From: an uncultured Bacilli bacterium
GTDB lineage: Bacteria; Bacillota_I; Bacilli_A; RF39; UBA660
Length of the DNA: 64,000 nt
Assembly: GCA_934090795.1 (NCBI GenBank)
Contig: CAKOJQ010000002.1
Location: 1-64,000 of the forward strand
Direction: 5' to 3'
In this document: positions 35,287 to 43,678 of the stretch, in pieces
Position numbering within the stretch: the stretch's first letter is position 1
Layout of the letters: each line of letters starts with the position of its first letter
Notes under the pieces: model-generated
What the model was told of the DNA's origin: nothing
The model's database searches: none
What the model saw: only the letters and a program-made list of their open reading frames with translations
Position numbers and translations under genes: made by a program

Positions 35287-36477
35287 TTCATTTGATAAAT
35301 TATCAAAATAGCCTTGAATTAGAACAACTGGTGTTCCTTTATCGCCAGAACCGCTGGTTAGGTCACATAATGAGCCAACTAAGTCAGTAATTCTTCTTGG
35401 AGTAGTTCCTAAAGAAATATTTTGTCCTATTAGGTTATTTTGTTTTTCTTTTATTTCGTTAATGATAGCCTTTTTTAGATCATTGCCTGTTAAACTAGCA
35501 TATTTATTATCTGCTACATATTTTAATTTGATTTCATTTGGAGTTCCAATAAGTCCATCAGTAAAAGCTGGGGATACTACTGGATCGGCAAGTTCCCATA
35601 TTTTTCCAACTGGATCTTTAAAGGCACCATCTCCATAAACCATTACTTCTATTGTTTTACCTGTTTTTTCTTTTAATAAATCTTGAATTTTGTGTACCAA
35701 TTCATTACCTGTTTTAGGAAATAATTTTAATTTTTCTTCAGTAGATTTATTTGAACCTAATAATCCGTATTCAGGATTAAATCCAGAGTTGTTAATTGGT
35801 TTGTTTAAAATATCAGTTAAAGAGTAGACATTTGCGTTATGATTTTTTAACAAATTTTTAGTTTTTTCTCTAGTATGAATATCGCAATTTATTACATTGT
35901 TAGTATATTTTAAAATCTCTAATGGATTATTAGAAAAGATAAATTCAGTTTTACAATTTTCTTTTTCACATAATTCCTTATAAAATTTAACCATATTTAT
36001 ACCTGTAAATGGATGAATCCAGTCACCAAAGTATTCATTATATTCTTTTTCTGTAAATGAACTACCTAGATTAAAGTTACTATTATCTAGTTTATTTTCA
36101 TCTAGGATGCCATTACCAACTTCGTCAGCTGGAAAAGATAATTGGATTGTTATTTTATCCATATTTCTTGCTATACCTTTTAAGATATTAGAAAAACGAT
36201 TTCTAGATAATATTGGATAAACTATTCCTATTTCTTTAGTGTTAAATTTAGAAGATACATCAAGTGCAATGTCATCTATGGTTACATAGTTTCCTTCACT
36301 TATACCAACAACTGCTTCAGTTATACCAACAATATCCTTATCATTAAATGTAAAGTTATGTTCTTTACTTGCTTCTAATAAAGAATTAACAACAATGGCA
36401 GCTAGGTCATCTCCTTCTTTAATAATGGGTGTTCTAATACCTCTTACACATGTTCCTACAATTCTTATAAATATCAC
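35284..36477 (-). CDS. CofE-like (F420-0:L-glutamate ligase family) protein
   Basis: A 397-aa protein whose opening, VGTCVRGIRTPIIKEGDDL followed by DKDIVGITEAVVGISEGN, matches the F420-0:gamma-glutamyl ligase family (PF01996). The segment DGAFKDPVGKIWELADPVVSPA and the final DLTSGSGDKGTPV carry the conserved Asp/Gly residues of GTP and metal binding. Many non-F420-producing Bacillota carry such a homolog, and its true substrate is unknown; no other F420 genes are visible here. Upstream of its start there is no obvious regulatory element. Confidence 0.82.
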   Translation of the reverse strand: MIFIRIVGTCVRGIRTPIIKEGDDLAAIVVNSLLEASKEHNFTFNDKDIVGITEAVVGISEGNYVTIDDIALDVSSKFNTKEIGIVYPILSRNRFSNILKGIARNMDKITIQLSFPADEVGNGILDENKLDNSNFNLGSSFTEKEYNEYFGDWIHPFTGINMVKFYKELCEKENCKTEFIFSNNPLEILKYTNNVINCDIHTREKTKNLLKNHNANVYSLTDILNKPINNSGFNPEYGLLGSNKSTEEKLKLFPKTGNELVHKIQDLLKEKTGKTIEVMVYGDGAFKDPVGKIWELADPVVSPAFTDGLIGTPNEIKLKYVADNKYASLTGNDLKKAIINEIKEKQNNLIGQNISLGTTPRRITDLVGSLCDLTSGSGDKGTPVVLIQGYFDNLSNE

Positions 36478-36628
36478 GTCCTTACAATAAAATTTTACTA
36501 AGTAATTATATGCAAGTCAAATTAATTTACTATTATTTACACTTTATGTTTATGGTACAATAGATATAATTAAAATTTAATGCAATAATTTGTTATTTTA
36601 TGTCGTTAATATAGTGAGAGGTTATGTT

Positions 36629-37183
36629 ATGTTTTCAATATTTAAGATAAACAATGATATTTTATTAGATACTTATATAAGTAGAATTGCAAGTGGTGAT
36701 ATGAGTGCTCTTGAAAAGCTTTATAATGAGACAAGAGTTAATGTATATGCTTATGCTTTTTCTATTTTAAATAATACTTCTGATAGTGAAGATGTAATGC
36801 AGGATGTTTATCTTAATATATATAAGTATGCACAGTCATATAGTTCTAGAAATAAACCTCTTTCATGGATTTTAACAATAACTAAAAATTTATGTGTGGA
36901 AAAGTTAAGAAAAAAGAAAAAGATAATTTATGATGATATTGAGAAAATAGAAAATATTCTTGGTAAAAAAGATATTTCATATGATAAAGTGCTTTTAAAA
37001 ATTGTGTTAGAAGAATTACCAGATGAAGAAAGAAAATTAGTTATTTTAAATTTAGTTGAAGGATTTACTTTTTTAGAAATAAGTAAATTTCTTAATATGA
37101 AATTATCAACCGTACTTTCAAAGTATAACCGAGCTATGAAGAAAGTTCGTAAAAGATATAAGGAGGCAATTAATGAAAAATGA
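36629..37183 (+). CDS. ECF-type RNA polymerase sigma factor
   Basis: A 184-aa sigma factor with only regions 2 and 4. Region 2 contains the core-binding NTSDSEDVMQDVYLNIYKY and the DNA-melting KPLSWILTITKN. Region 4 has LPDEERKLVILNLVEGFTF and the helix-turn-helix EISKFLNMKLSTVLSKYNRA. The ATG at 36629 (AGAGG upstream) is chosen over an upstream frame extension. It overlaps the next gene by 11 bp, and that gene encodes its likely anti-sigma factor. Confidence 0.9.
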   Translation: MFSIFKINNDILLDTYISRIASGDMSALEKLYNETRVNVYAYAFSILNNTSDSEDVMQDVYLNIYKYAQSYSSRNKPLSWILTITKNLCVEKLRKKKKIIYDDIEKIENILGKKDISYDKVLLKIVLEELPDEERKLVILNLVEGFTFLEISKFLNMKLSTVLSKYNRAMKKVRKRYKEAINEK

Positions 37184-38558
37184 TATAAAAAAAGAACTAA
37201 ATAATGTTTTTAGTAATTTAATAAGTAGTAATTTTGAAGATGTGTCTCAAAAGATAAATAGTGATAGTGGAGTAGTGTTAAATATCAAAAAAGAAAAAAG
37301 TAAAAAAATAATATTAGCTGGATGTTTAAGTTTTGCTTGTTTAATTATTTTGTTTATTGGTTTATTATATTTTAATAATAATTCTGTTGCTGTAATTGGT
37401 ATTGATGTTAATCCTAGTTTAGAAATATATGTAAATTCTAAAAATAAAGTTGTTAAAGTAAACACTAATAATGATGATGCGAATATAATGTTAAATGGTT
37501 TAAATTTAAAGGGAACTAACATTAATAAAGCTTTAAATATTATCTTTGCATTTATGATTAAAGATGGATATATTACTAATGAAGATAATTCAGTATTATT
37601 AAGTTTAGTAGATGGTAGTTATGAAATATCTGATTTAGCTAATAGTGTATATGATTATTTAAAAAGTAATGATGTTGATTCATCTATAATGATTGAAAAT
37701 ACTGATACTACAGATTTTGATAATGAACTAGCTAAAAAATATAATATATCTGTTTCTAAAATTAAATTAATTAAAAGTATTGTAAGTACTAATTCATTAT
37801 ATAATTTTGATGATTTAGTAAAATTAAGCACTAATGAATTAAATTTGTTATCTAATAGTAGTATGAATAAAAATGAAAATGTTGTTACGATAGGAAATGC
37901 AAGTAAATCTAAATATAAAACTATTGACGAAATTAAACAAATTATTTTTAAAGAAGCTGGTGTATCTTCTAATAAGGTTAAAAATTTAAAAATTGATCTT
38001 GATTATTTTGATGGCAAAATAGGTTATACGTGTAAGTTTACTTCAAATAAATCTGATTATTATTATGCAATAGATGCTATTACTGGAAAAATATTTAGAT
38101 TGGGATTGAAGTTTGATTATGATATTAGATTTGCTGATGGATTTGATGATGATGGTTATTTAAAAGAAGAAGAAATAAAGGATATTGTAATTAAAAAAAC
38201 TAATATAACTAATTATTATGATTATAAAATTGAAACTAATTATATTGCTGGTAAACCTGTATATGAAGTTAAATTTAAAACAGATAAATTAGAATATAAA
38301 TTAAAAATAAATGCAATTAATGGAGAGATTATTAATTATGAAGTTATAAATACTGATAAAGATTTAAAAATTTTAAATGAAGATAAAATTAAAAATATTG
38401 TGTTTAATGATGCTAGAGTAGTAAAGTATTATGATTATGAAATGATATTAGATATTGATAATAATGTATATGATATTAGTTTTAAAACTGATGATAAGGA
38501 GTTTAATTATAAGTTAAATTCTAAAACTGGTAAAATATTAAAAAAAGCGACTTTTTAG
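37173..38558 (+). CDS. RsgI-like anti-sigma factor with PepSY-type repeats
   Basis: A 461-aa single-pass membrane protein. Residues 1-45 are cytoplasmic and would hold the sigma factor. A membrane helix (ILAGCLSFACLIILFIGLLY) follows. Outside it begins with AVIGIDVNPSLEIYVN, the hallmark of the RsgI middle domain. Three PepSY-like repeats of about 75 residues (near 253, 331 and 415) complete it, each ending like YAIDAITGKIFR. RsgI proteins are cleaved to release their sigma factor in response to an external signal. Start and ribosome site AAGGAGG lie inside the sigma gene, so the pair is coupled. Confidence 0.85.
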   Translation: MKNDIKKELNNVFSNLISSNFEDVSQKINSDSGVVLNIKKEKSKKIILAGCLSFACLIILFIGLLYFNNNSVAVIGIDVNPSLEIYVNSKNKVVKVNTNNDDANIMLNGLNLKGTNINKALNIIFAFMIKDGYITNEDNSVLLSLVDGSYEISDLANSVYDYLKSNDVDSSIMIENTDTTDFDNELAKKYNISVSKIKLIKSIVSTNSLYNFDDLVKLSTNELNLLSNSSMNKNENVVTIGNASKSKYKTIDEIKQIIFKEAGVSSNKVKNLKIDLDYFDGKIGYTCKFTSNKSDYYYAIDAITGKIFRLGLKFDYDIRFADGFDDDGYLKEEEIKDIVIKKTNITNYYDYKIETNYIAGKPVYEVKFKTDKLEYKLKINAINGEIINYEVINTDKDLKILNEDKIKNIVFNDARVVKYYDYEMILDIDNNVYDISFKTDDKEFNYKLNSKTGKILKKATF

Positions 38559-38566
38559 TCGTTTTC
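38544..38566. terminator. Bidirectional terminator over convergent stops
   Basis: AAAGCGACT (38544-38552) pairs with AGTCGTTTT (38557-38565). The stop codons of the two convergent genes overlap by 4 bp in the loop and right arm. Confidence 0.7.
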
Positions 38567-39151
38567 ATTTTCTAGTAATAATTTTGATATTTCTTGCCAA
38601 CCTGTTTTCCAATCGTATCCAGCTCTTATAATATTTTTTTCTTTTAATATTTTATCGTCAATGTTTTTATTATGATATGATGGAAATAGAATTTTAAGTT
38701 TAGTATCATTATCAAAGTTAGGCAAATAATCATCTATTTGAATATTAGCTTTTACCATGTTTTTAGAGCTTGTTAAAATAAATTTTTTGGGATTTATAAA
38801 AGGTAAATTTTTTCTTAAAAAATCATATTTATTTTTAAATTGAATTCCTGAATTATCTAAATCAAATGTATTTAAACATGCTGAACAAATGTATATTTCA
38901 TATTTTTCATTTAGTTTTTTTATTGTTTCAATAGCACCTGGTAGAAAAGATGTATAATCATAGAGATTTCTTTTACTTACGTATTCATTAAATTCATTAA
39001 ATCTTTCTTTTGGTATAACTTTTTCATCAATATAATAACAGTCGAAATCGTCAATATTGTAATTTGTATTTAAGAAATCATTAACTGCTTCTAGATAACC
39101 AGAAAAACATATAACTTCATCAACATCTAACAATAGGTCTTTTTTCTTCAT
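38555..39151 (-). CDS. HAD-family 5'(3')-deoxyribonucleotidase-like protein
   Basis: A 198-aa HAD hydrolase. Motif I is LLLDVDEVICFSGY (nucleophile Asp and the +2 Asp), motif II is YICSACLN, and the C-terminal acidic motif is ANIQIDDYLPNFD. The order and size fit the NT5C family (PF06941), which dephosphorylates deoxynucleoside monophosphates. The +2 Asp is kept, so it should be active. The gene is transcribed on its own from a start at 39151 and ends against the anti-sigma gene. Confidence 0.8.
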   Translation of the reverse strand: MKKKDLLLDVDEVICFSGYLEAVNDFLNTNYNIDDFDCYYIDEKVIPKERFNEFNEYVSKRNLYDYTSFLPGAIETIKKLNEKYEIYICSACLNTFDLDNSGIQFKNKYDFLRKNLPFINPKKFILTSSKNMVKANIQIDDYLPNFDNDTKLKILFPSYHNKNIDDKILKEKNIIRAGYDWKTGWQEISKLLLENEND

Positions 39152-39223
39152 TTAAATCATACTCCTTGTTAACATTATTGTATAATAAATTTATAATTGT
39201 TCCAAGTGAAATAATTAAAAATA

Positions 39224-39251
39224 AAAAAGATGGGTTAAAACCATCTTTTTA
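39224..39251 (-). terminator. Terminator of tRNA-Ala
   Basis: AAAAAGATGG pairs with CCATCTTTTT around GTTAAAA. On the minus strand it follows the tRNA 3' end by about 12 bp. Confidence 0.8.
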
Positions 39252-39261
39252 GATTCTTCAT

Positions 39262-39338
39262 TGGTGGAGAATAAGGGACTCGAACCCTTGACCCTCTGCG
39301 TGCAAGGCAGATGCTCTAGCCAACTGAGCTAATTCCCC
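39262..39338 (-). tRNA. tRNA-Ala (TGC anticodon)
   Basis: The reverse complement begins GGGGAATTAGCTCAGTTGG, with anticodon loop CTTGCAC (TGC) and T arm GGGTTCGAGTCCC. The acceptor GGGGAAT pairs with ATTCTCC, and CCA is encoded (39262-39264). Confidence 0.97.
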
Positions 39339-39504
39339 AAGAACAAGATTATATTATCATAATCATTTTAGAAATTCAATAGAAAAATTTAATAAAAATA
39401 ACAATTTTTTAAATAAATATTGTTTAAATAGAAATATTTTGTTAAAAAGCGTAAAACAAAAAGAATAAATGACAATTAAATGTCAACAATCTTAATATAA
39501 ATAA

Positions 39505-39544
39505 TAAAAAAAGATACTTGAATAAATTAAAAAGTATCTTTTTA
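39505..39544 (-). terminator. Terminator of the coat protein operon
   Basis: AAAAAGATACTT pairs with AAGTATCTTTTT, with the T side facing the minus-strand coat genes. Confidence 0.8.
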
Positions 39545-39548
39545 AATA

Positions 39549-39806
39549 TTATTCTTCTTTTAAAGAATTTTTTAGTTTAGTATGGCTTTCTTTAATTTTA
39601 GTTTGGTTTGTTTCTTCTAAGGTGTACCAATTATTATTAAAGCCAATGGTAAATAAGTTTTTGGCAGATGTTGAGATATCTTCAAATATTTCATGATATA
39701 AATCATATATTTCATCACATGATGCTTCATTTAAAGCTGTTGCTGTGTTTATTTTCATGTTTTTTTCAGTGTTTAACATATCATATAGAATAAATTTATC
39801 ATTCAT
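39549..39806 (-). CDS. CotF-like spore coat protein
   Basis: An 85-aa, mostly helical protein starting MNDKFILYDMLNTEKNM. The pattern (LLxTEK, then ATALNEASCDEIYDLYHEIF and a final helix) fits the coat F domain (PF07875), which forms a four-helix ferritin-like fold in the spore coat. It is shorter than the 160-aa CotF, so it represents one domain only. It overlaps the upstream gene by 8 bp. Confidence 0.65.
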   Translation of the reverse strand: MNDKFILYDMLNTEKNMKINTATALNEASCDEIYDLYHEIFEDISTSAKNLFTIGFNNNWYTLEETNQTKIKESHTKLKNSLKEE

Positions 39807-40011
39807 TAATAAAACCTCCTATATATTTAACTAACTTATCACAGTTTTTATAATGCATTTTACTTATTTTTTTAAGTTCTGATTGTAGTTCTTTGTTAGT
39901 TACTTTTTTTAAATATTCTTCACATTTTTGATATGCTGTTATATTCCAGTTAAACATATCTTCAATGTAAGATGTATCTTTAGTAGATAACATACATGGT
40001 ACTTTTTTCAT
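39799..40011 (-). CDS. Small CotF-related coat protein
   Basis: A 70-aa helical protein (MLSTKDTSYIEDMFNWNITAYQKCEEYL, given here in shorter parts: STKDTSYIEDMFNWN, then AYQKCEEYLKKV). The segment order resembles the first helices of the coat F family. It overlaps the next coat gene by 8 bp and starts after GGAGGAAAA, so the two products are made together and probably form a complex. The assignment rests largely on its partner. Confidence 0.5.
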   Translation of the reverse strand: MKKVPCMLSTKDTSYIEDMFNWNITAYQKCEEYLKKVTNKELQSELKKISKMHYKNCDKLVKYIGGFINE

Positions 40012-40088
40012 TATTTTTCCTCCATTTATAATTATGGCTTTATTCTTTTTTAATATACGTGTATAATAATTTTAGAGGTAGTGATAGG

Positions 40089-41276
40089 ATGAATAATGAA
40101 TTTATACCAGTAATATTAGGAATAGATGTAGGTGCTTATAGTGTTGCTAGAACTATTTATGAACATTATAAAATTAAGTCAATTGTTATTGGAAAATATA
40201 CTTATTGGATGACTAAATATTCTAAAATTACAGATGTACTTACTATTGATAATATGACAGAAGAAAAGTTAATTAATTTTTTAATTGAACTTAAGAGTAA
40301 ATATGAGGATAAAAAGTTATTACTTTTTGGTTGTAGTGAAGATTATGTTGAAATTATTATTAGAAATAAAGATAAATTAAGTAAATATTATGTTGTACCT
40401 ACTATTGATTATGATACTTTAGTTAAAGTTTCTTCTAAAGAAGGATTTTATGATATATGTGAAAAGGTGGGGATTAATTATCCTAAAACTATTGTAGTAG
40501 ATAAGAATAATTATGAGAAAACTAAGATAAGTTTTAAGTGTCCTTTTATAGCTAAGGTAAGTAATAAAGCAATGTATCAAAGACTTAGTTTTGAAGGAAA
40601 AGAGAAGGTATTTTTATTTAAATCTTTAGATGAGTATAAAGAAATGATGAAAAGATTATTTGCATCTGGTTATGATGATACAGTAGTTGTTCAAGAATAT
40701 ATTAAAGGAACAGATGCTAATATGAGAGTTTTAACTTGCTTTGCTGATCAAAATAGTAATGTTATATTTTCATCAGTTGGTAAGGTATTGTTGGAGGAAA
40801 AGGGGCCTGATGTTACGGGAAATTATTCAGCTATATATAATACTCAAGATGAAAAAATTGTAGAAGCAGCCAAAAAGTTTATTAAAGAAACCAAATATGT
40901 AGGTTATGCTAATTTTGATATTAAGTATGATGATGATACTAAAGAATTTTATTTCTTTGAGGTTAATGTAAGACTTGGTAGAAGTAACTTCTATATGGGA
41001 GCAGGTAATACGAATTATTTAGCACCACTTGTAGATACTTTTATTTATGATATACATGATAAAACATATAAGCAAGAAGGATGTGAACTTTATAGTATTA
41101 TTCCTTTTAGTGTTATTAAAAGATATTGTAAAGATAAAGAATTAGTTAAAGTTGCTAAAAAATTAAAGAAAAATAATCCACTAGATTATAAGAAAGATTT
41201 TAGTTTAAAGAGAAAATATTATATTGTTGGTGCTTTGATTAATCATATTAGAAAGTTCAGGAAATATTATGAATAA
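40089..41276 (+). CDS. ATP-grasp D-aspartate ligase-like enzyme
   Basis: A 395-aa ATP-grasp enzyme. It opens with NEFIPVILGIDVGAYSVART, close in form to the D-aspartate ligase of Enterococcus faecium, and shows the ATP-grasp pieces FIAKVSN, VVQEYIKGTDANMRV and the metal-binding FYFFEVNVRLGRSN. D-aspartate ligase adds D-Asp to the Lys of peptidoglycan precursors. The racemase that would supply D-Asp overlaps it by 8 bp, which supports this role strongly. The ATG at 40089 follows a GATAGG site; an upstream frame start is rejected. Confidence 0.82.
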   Translation: MNNEFIPVILGIDVGAYSVARTIYEHYKIKSIVIGKYTYWMTKYSKITDVLTIDNMTEEKLINFLIELKSKYEDKKLLLFGCSEDYVEIIIRNKDKLSKYYVVPTIDYDTLVKVSSKEGFYDICEKVGINYPKTIVVDKNNYEKTKISFKCPFIAKVSNKAMYQRLSFEGKEKVFLFKSLDEYKEMMKRLFASGYDDTVVVQEYIKGTDANMRVLTCFADQNSNVIFSSVGKVLLEEKGPDVTGNYSAIYNTQDEKIVEAAKKFIKETKYVGYANFDIKYDDDTKEFYFFEVNVRLGRSNFYMGAGNTNYLAPLVDTFIYDIHDKTYKQEGCELYSIIPFSVIKRYCKDKELVKVAKKLKKNNPLDYKKDFSLKRKYYIVGALINHIRKFRKYYE

Positions 41277-41967
41277 TTTAATTGGAGTTATTGGAGGACT
41301 TGGACCTAAAGCGACAACTTATTTTATGGATTTAGTTATAGATAATACGGTTAGTGAAAGTGATCAGGATAATGTTGATATGTTAGTTTGTCAGTATTCA
41401 AGTATTCCTGATAGAACTAATTTTATTCTTGGTAAATCTGATGATAGCCCAGTACCTGAAATGGTTGATTGTGCTAAATTGCTTGATAGAGAAGGATGCA
41501 AATATATTGTTATTCCTTGTAATACGGCAAGTTATTTCTTTGATGAGGTTCAAAAAGAAGTTAGCGCTAAGGTTATTAATATTTTAGAAGAAACTAGTAA
41601 AGTTGTTTTAAAGGATAATCCTAAAAGAATTGGTCTAATGGCAACTGATGGTACTATAAAATCTGGTGCTTATCATAAGTTTATTGGTAATGATTTGTTA
41701 TTTATACCAGATGATATGTATCAAGCAAAGGTTATGAATATTATTTATGATAAAGTTAAAAAGAATAAGGATGTTTCATTAAAAGAATTTGATGAAATTT
41801 TAAATTACTTCAGAGAAAATGGTTGTGAAAAAATAATATTAGGTTGTACTGAATTATCTGTTGTTTATAGTTACTTAAAAATAAATTATAGTGATGTTGT
41901 TGATAGTTTAACTGTTCTTGCTAGGAAGACTGTAGAACTATCTGGAAAGAATTTAAAGGAGTTATAG
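41269..41967 (+). CDS. racD: Aspartate racemase
   Basis: A 232-aa cofactor-independent amino-acid racemase of the Asp/Glu family. It begins LIGVIGGLGPKATTYFMD, and both catalytic Cys are in place: IVIPCNTASYF (about residue 84) and IILGCTELSVVYS (about residue 194). It should interconvert L- and D-aspartate. Overlap with the D-Asp ligase gene indicates that D-Asp is made for the cell wall cross-bridge. Confidence 0.9.
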   Translation: MNNLIGVIGGLGPKATTYFMDLVIDNTVSESDQDNVDMLVCQYSSIPDRTNFILGKSDDSPVPEMVDCAKLLDREGCKYIVIPCNTASYFFDEVQKEVSAKVINILEETSKVVLKDNPKRIGLMATDGTIKSGAYHKFIGNDLLFIPDDMYQAKVMNIIYDKVKKNKDVSLKEFDEILNYFRENGCEKIILGCTELSVVYSYLKINYSDVVDSLTVLARKTVELSGKNLKEL

Positions 41968-43029
41968 TTGAAAAAGTTAATAATTGGATTGTATATTATA
42001 GTATTTTGTTTAGTTGCTTATACATTTTTTGTTAGATTTAGTAATAAAAATATTCGTGTTGATATGCCTTTAATTATAAAAAAAACAAGTGAAGATAGTC
42101 TTAAAGTTGATAAAAAGAAAGTTACTTTAAGTTTTGTTGGTGATTGTACCATTGGATGGGATCCAAGATATTGGTATGGAAGTAGATTTGATAAGTATTT
42201 TGATGATAATAATGGGGATTATGCTTATTATTTTGCTAAAGTAAAGGAATATTTAGATCAAGATGATATTACGGTTGCTAATTTAGAGGGACAATTTACA
42301 TCTTCAAATGATATAGTGGAAAAGGCATTTAATTTTAAAGCACCTACTAGTTATGTTGATGTTTTAAAAAAAGGTAGTATAGAAATGGTTAGTTTTGCTA
42401 ATAATCATGCTTATGATTTTGGAAAAAGTGGTTATGATGAAACTATTAAGACTCTAAATGATAATAATGTATTACATTATGGTTATAGTGACTATTTAAT
42501 TAAAGAGGTAAATGGTATTAAAATTGGTTTTATGGCTTTTAATGATATTGATTGTGTAAAATATGCAGAAGCTAAAAAAGGACTTGATTATTTAAAGGAA
42601 AATGGTGCTGAACTTATTATTGTTAGTGTACATTGGGGAATTGAAAAGGATTTAGTGCAAAATAATGCACAACAGAAAATGGGACGCTATTTAATTGATA
42701 ATGGTGCTGATTTAGTAGTTGGAACGCATCCTCATGTAATACAGGGGATTGAAAAATATAATGATAAATATATAATATATTCTTTAGCTAATTTTGTTTT
42801 TGGTGGAAATCAAAATCCACCAGATAAAGATACATTTATGTTTAGACAAACGTTTAATTTTTCTAATGGTGAGTTACAATTGGATGATAATATTGAAATT
42901 GTTCCTGCATCTGTATCTGGTTTTAAAAATAAAAATAATTATCAACCTGTTATTTTAGATGGAGAAGAAAAAGTTAGAGTATTTAATAAAATTATGAAAT
43001 ATTCTAGTGGTTTTAATTATGGTATATAA
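41968..43029 (+). CDS. CapA/PgsA-family protein
   Basis: A 353-aa membrane-anchored protein with one N-terminal helix and a CapA domain (PF09587, metallophosphatase-like). The signatures are LSFVGDCTIGWDP, TVANLEGQFTSS, VSFANNHAYDFGKSG, IIVSVHWGIEKD and VVGTHPHVIQGIE, which carry the metal-binding Asp, Asn and His. CapA/PgsA is needed for poly-gamma-glutamate export in Bacillus; here, without the other pgs genes, it may act on wall polymers. It starts with TTG directly after racD, using AAAGGAG, so it is the third gene of the D-Asp operon. Confidence 0.85.
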   Translation: MKKLIIGLYIIVFCLVAYTFFVRFSNKNIRVDMPLIIKKTSEDSLKVDKKKVTLSFVGDCTIGWDPRYWYGSRFDKYFDDNNGDYAYYFAKVKEYLDQDDITVANLEGQFTSSNDIVEKAFNFKAPTSYVDVLKKGSIEMVSFANNHAYDFGKSGYDETIKTLNDNNVLHYGYSDYLIKEVNGIKIGFMAFNDIDCVKYAEAKKGLDYLKENGAELIIVSVHWGIEKDLVQNNAQQKMGRYLIDNGADLVVGTHPHVIQGIEKYNDKYIIYSLANFVFGGNQNPPDKDTFMFRQTFNFSNGELQLDDNIEIVPASVSGFKNKNNYQPVILDGEEKVRVFNKIMKYSSGFNYGI

Positions 43030-43033
43030 AATG

Positions 43034-43081
43034 AAAAAGAAATATTGTTAGTTATTTTGTAACTTTAATATTTCTTTTTTT
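43034..43081 (+). terminator. Terminator of the D-Asp operon
   Basis: AAAGAAATATT pairs with AATATTTCTTT across a 16-base loop, followed by T. Confidence 0.7.
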
Positions 43082-43640
43082 GATAAATTAGTCGATTCAG
43101 ATATTATATCAATAGATATTTCTTTTTAAGTAATTTTTTATCAATTTTGATTGAAAGTTTTAGTTTTCTATTTTTTTGCCTAGATTAAATATTTCATTAA
43201 TTCTTCTTTGGTAAATTATAGTTCTGTTATTCTTATGCTTTTTTAATTGATACTACAAATACTAGTTTGAAACTTAATTGAATAAACATTACAATTATAC
43301 TTAAAGATTTTATCTTTGATTAAAGGTATTATCTTTTTCAACATTATCTTTAATAACTTTAAATGGTTTTTTCTATAATCTTTGTTGCAATTTTATTAGA
43401 TCCTTTTCTTTCAACTGGACTATAGAAATAACAATAAAATTTGGGCTAAATACTTTAATATAATTCTTAAATTAAACATAACTTTTTTCTCCTTCCATTT
43501 ATATTTTTTGTACGTACTATGAAACACCTTTCTTTGGTGCTTCTATATATATATTTAGTAAAGAGATACCCAAATTACTTTTTAATTTTATTAAGTTGTA
43601 CATTTACTTGACAATCTTTCAACTTATTAAAAATTGGCAA
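43082..43640 (-). pseudogene. Decayed coding region
   Basis: About 560 bp without an intact gene. On the minus strand GAAGGAG precedes an ATG at 43479. The frames after it give plausible protein pieces such as FNLRIILKYLAQILLLF and, in another frame, YSPVERKGSNKIATKI, then KNNRTIIYQRRINEIFN, broken by stops and shifts. It looks like a gene lost through several mutations; the family is not identified. A small hairpin AAACACC/GGTGCTT-like lies near 43520-43545. Confidence 0.4.
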
Positions 43641-43641
43641 A

Positions 43642-43667
43642 AATAAAAAAACTTCCAAAATGGAAGA
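43642..43667 (-). terminator. Terminator of the acyltransferase gene
   Basis: CTTCCA (43652-43657) pairs with TGGAAG (43661-43666). On the minus strand a T run follows. Confidence 0.75.
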
Positions 43668-43678
43668 AATATAATTTT

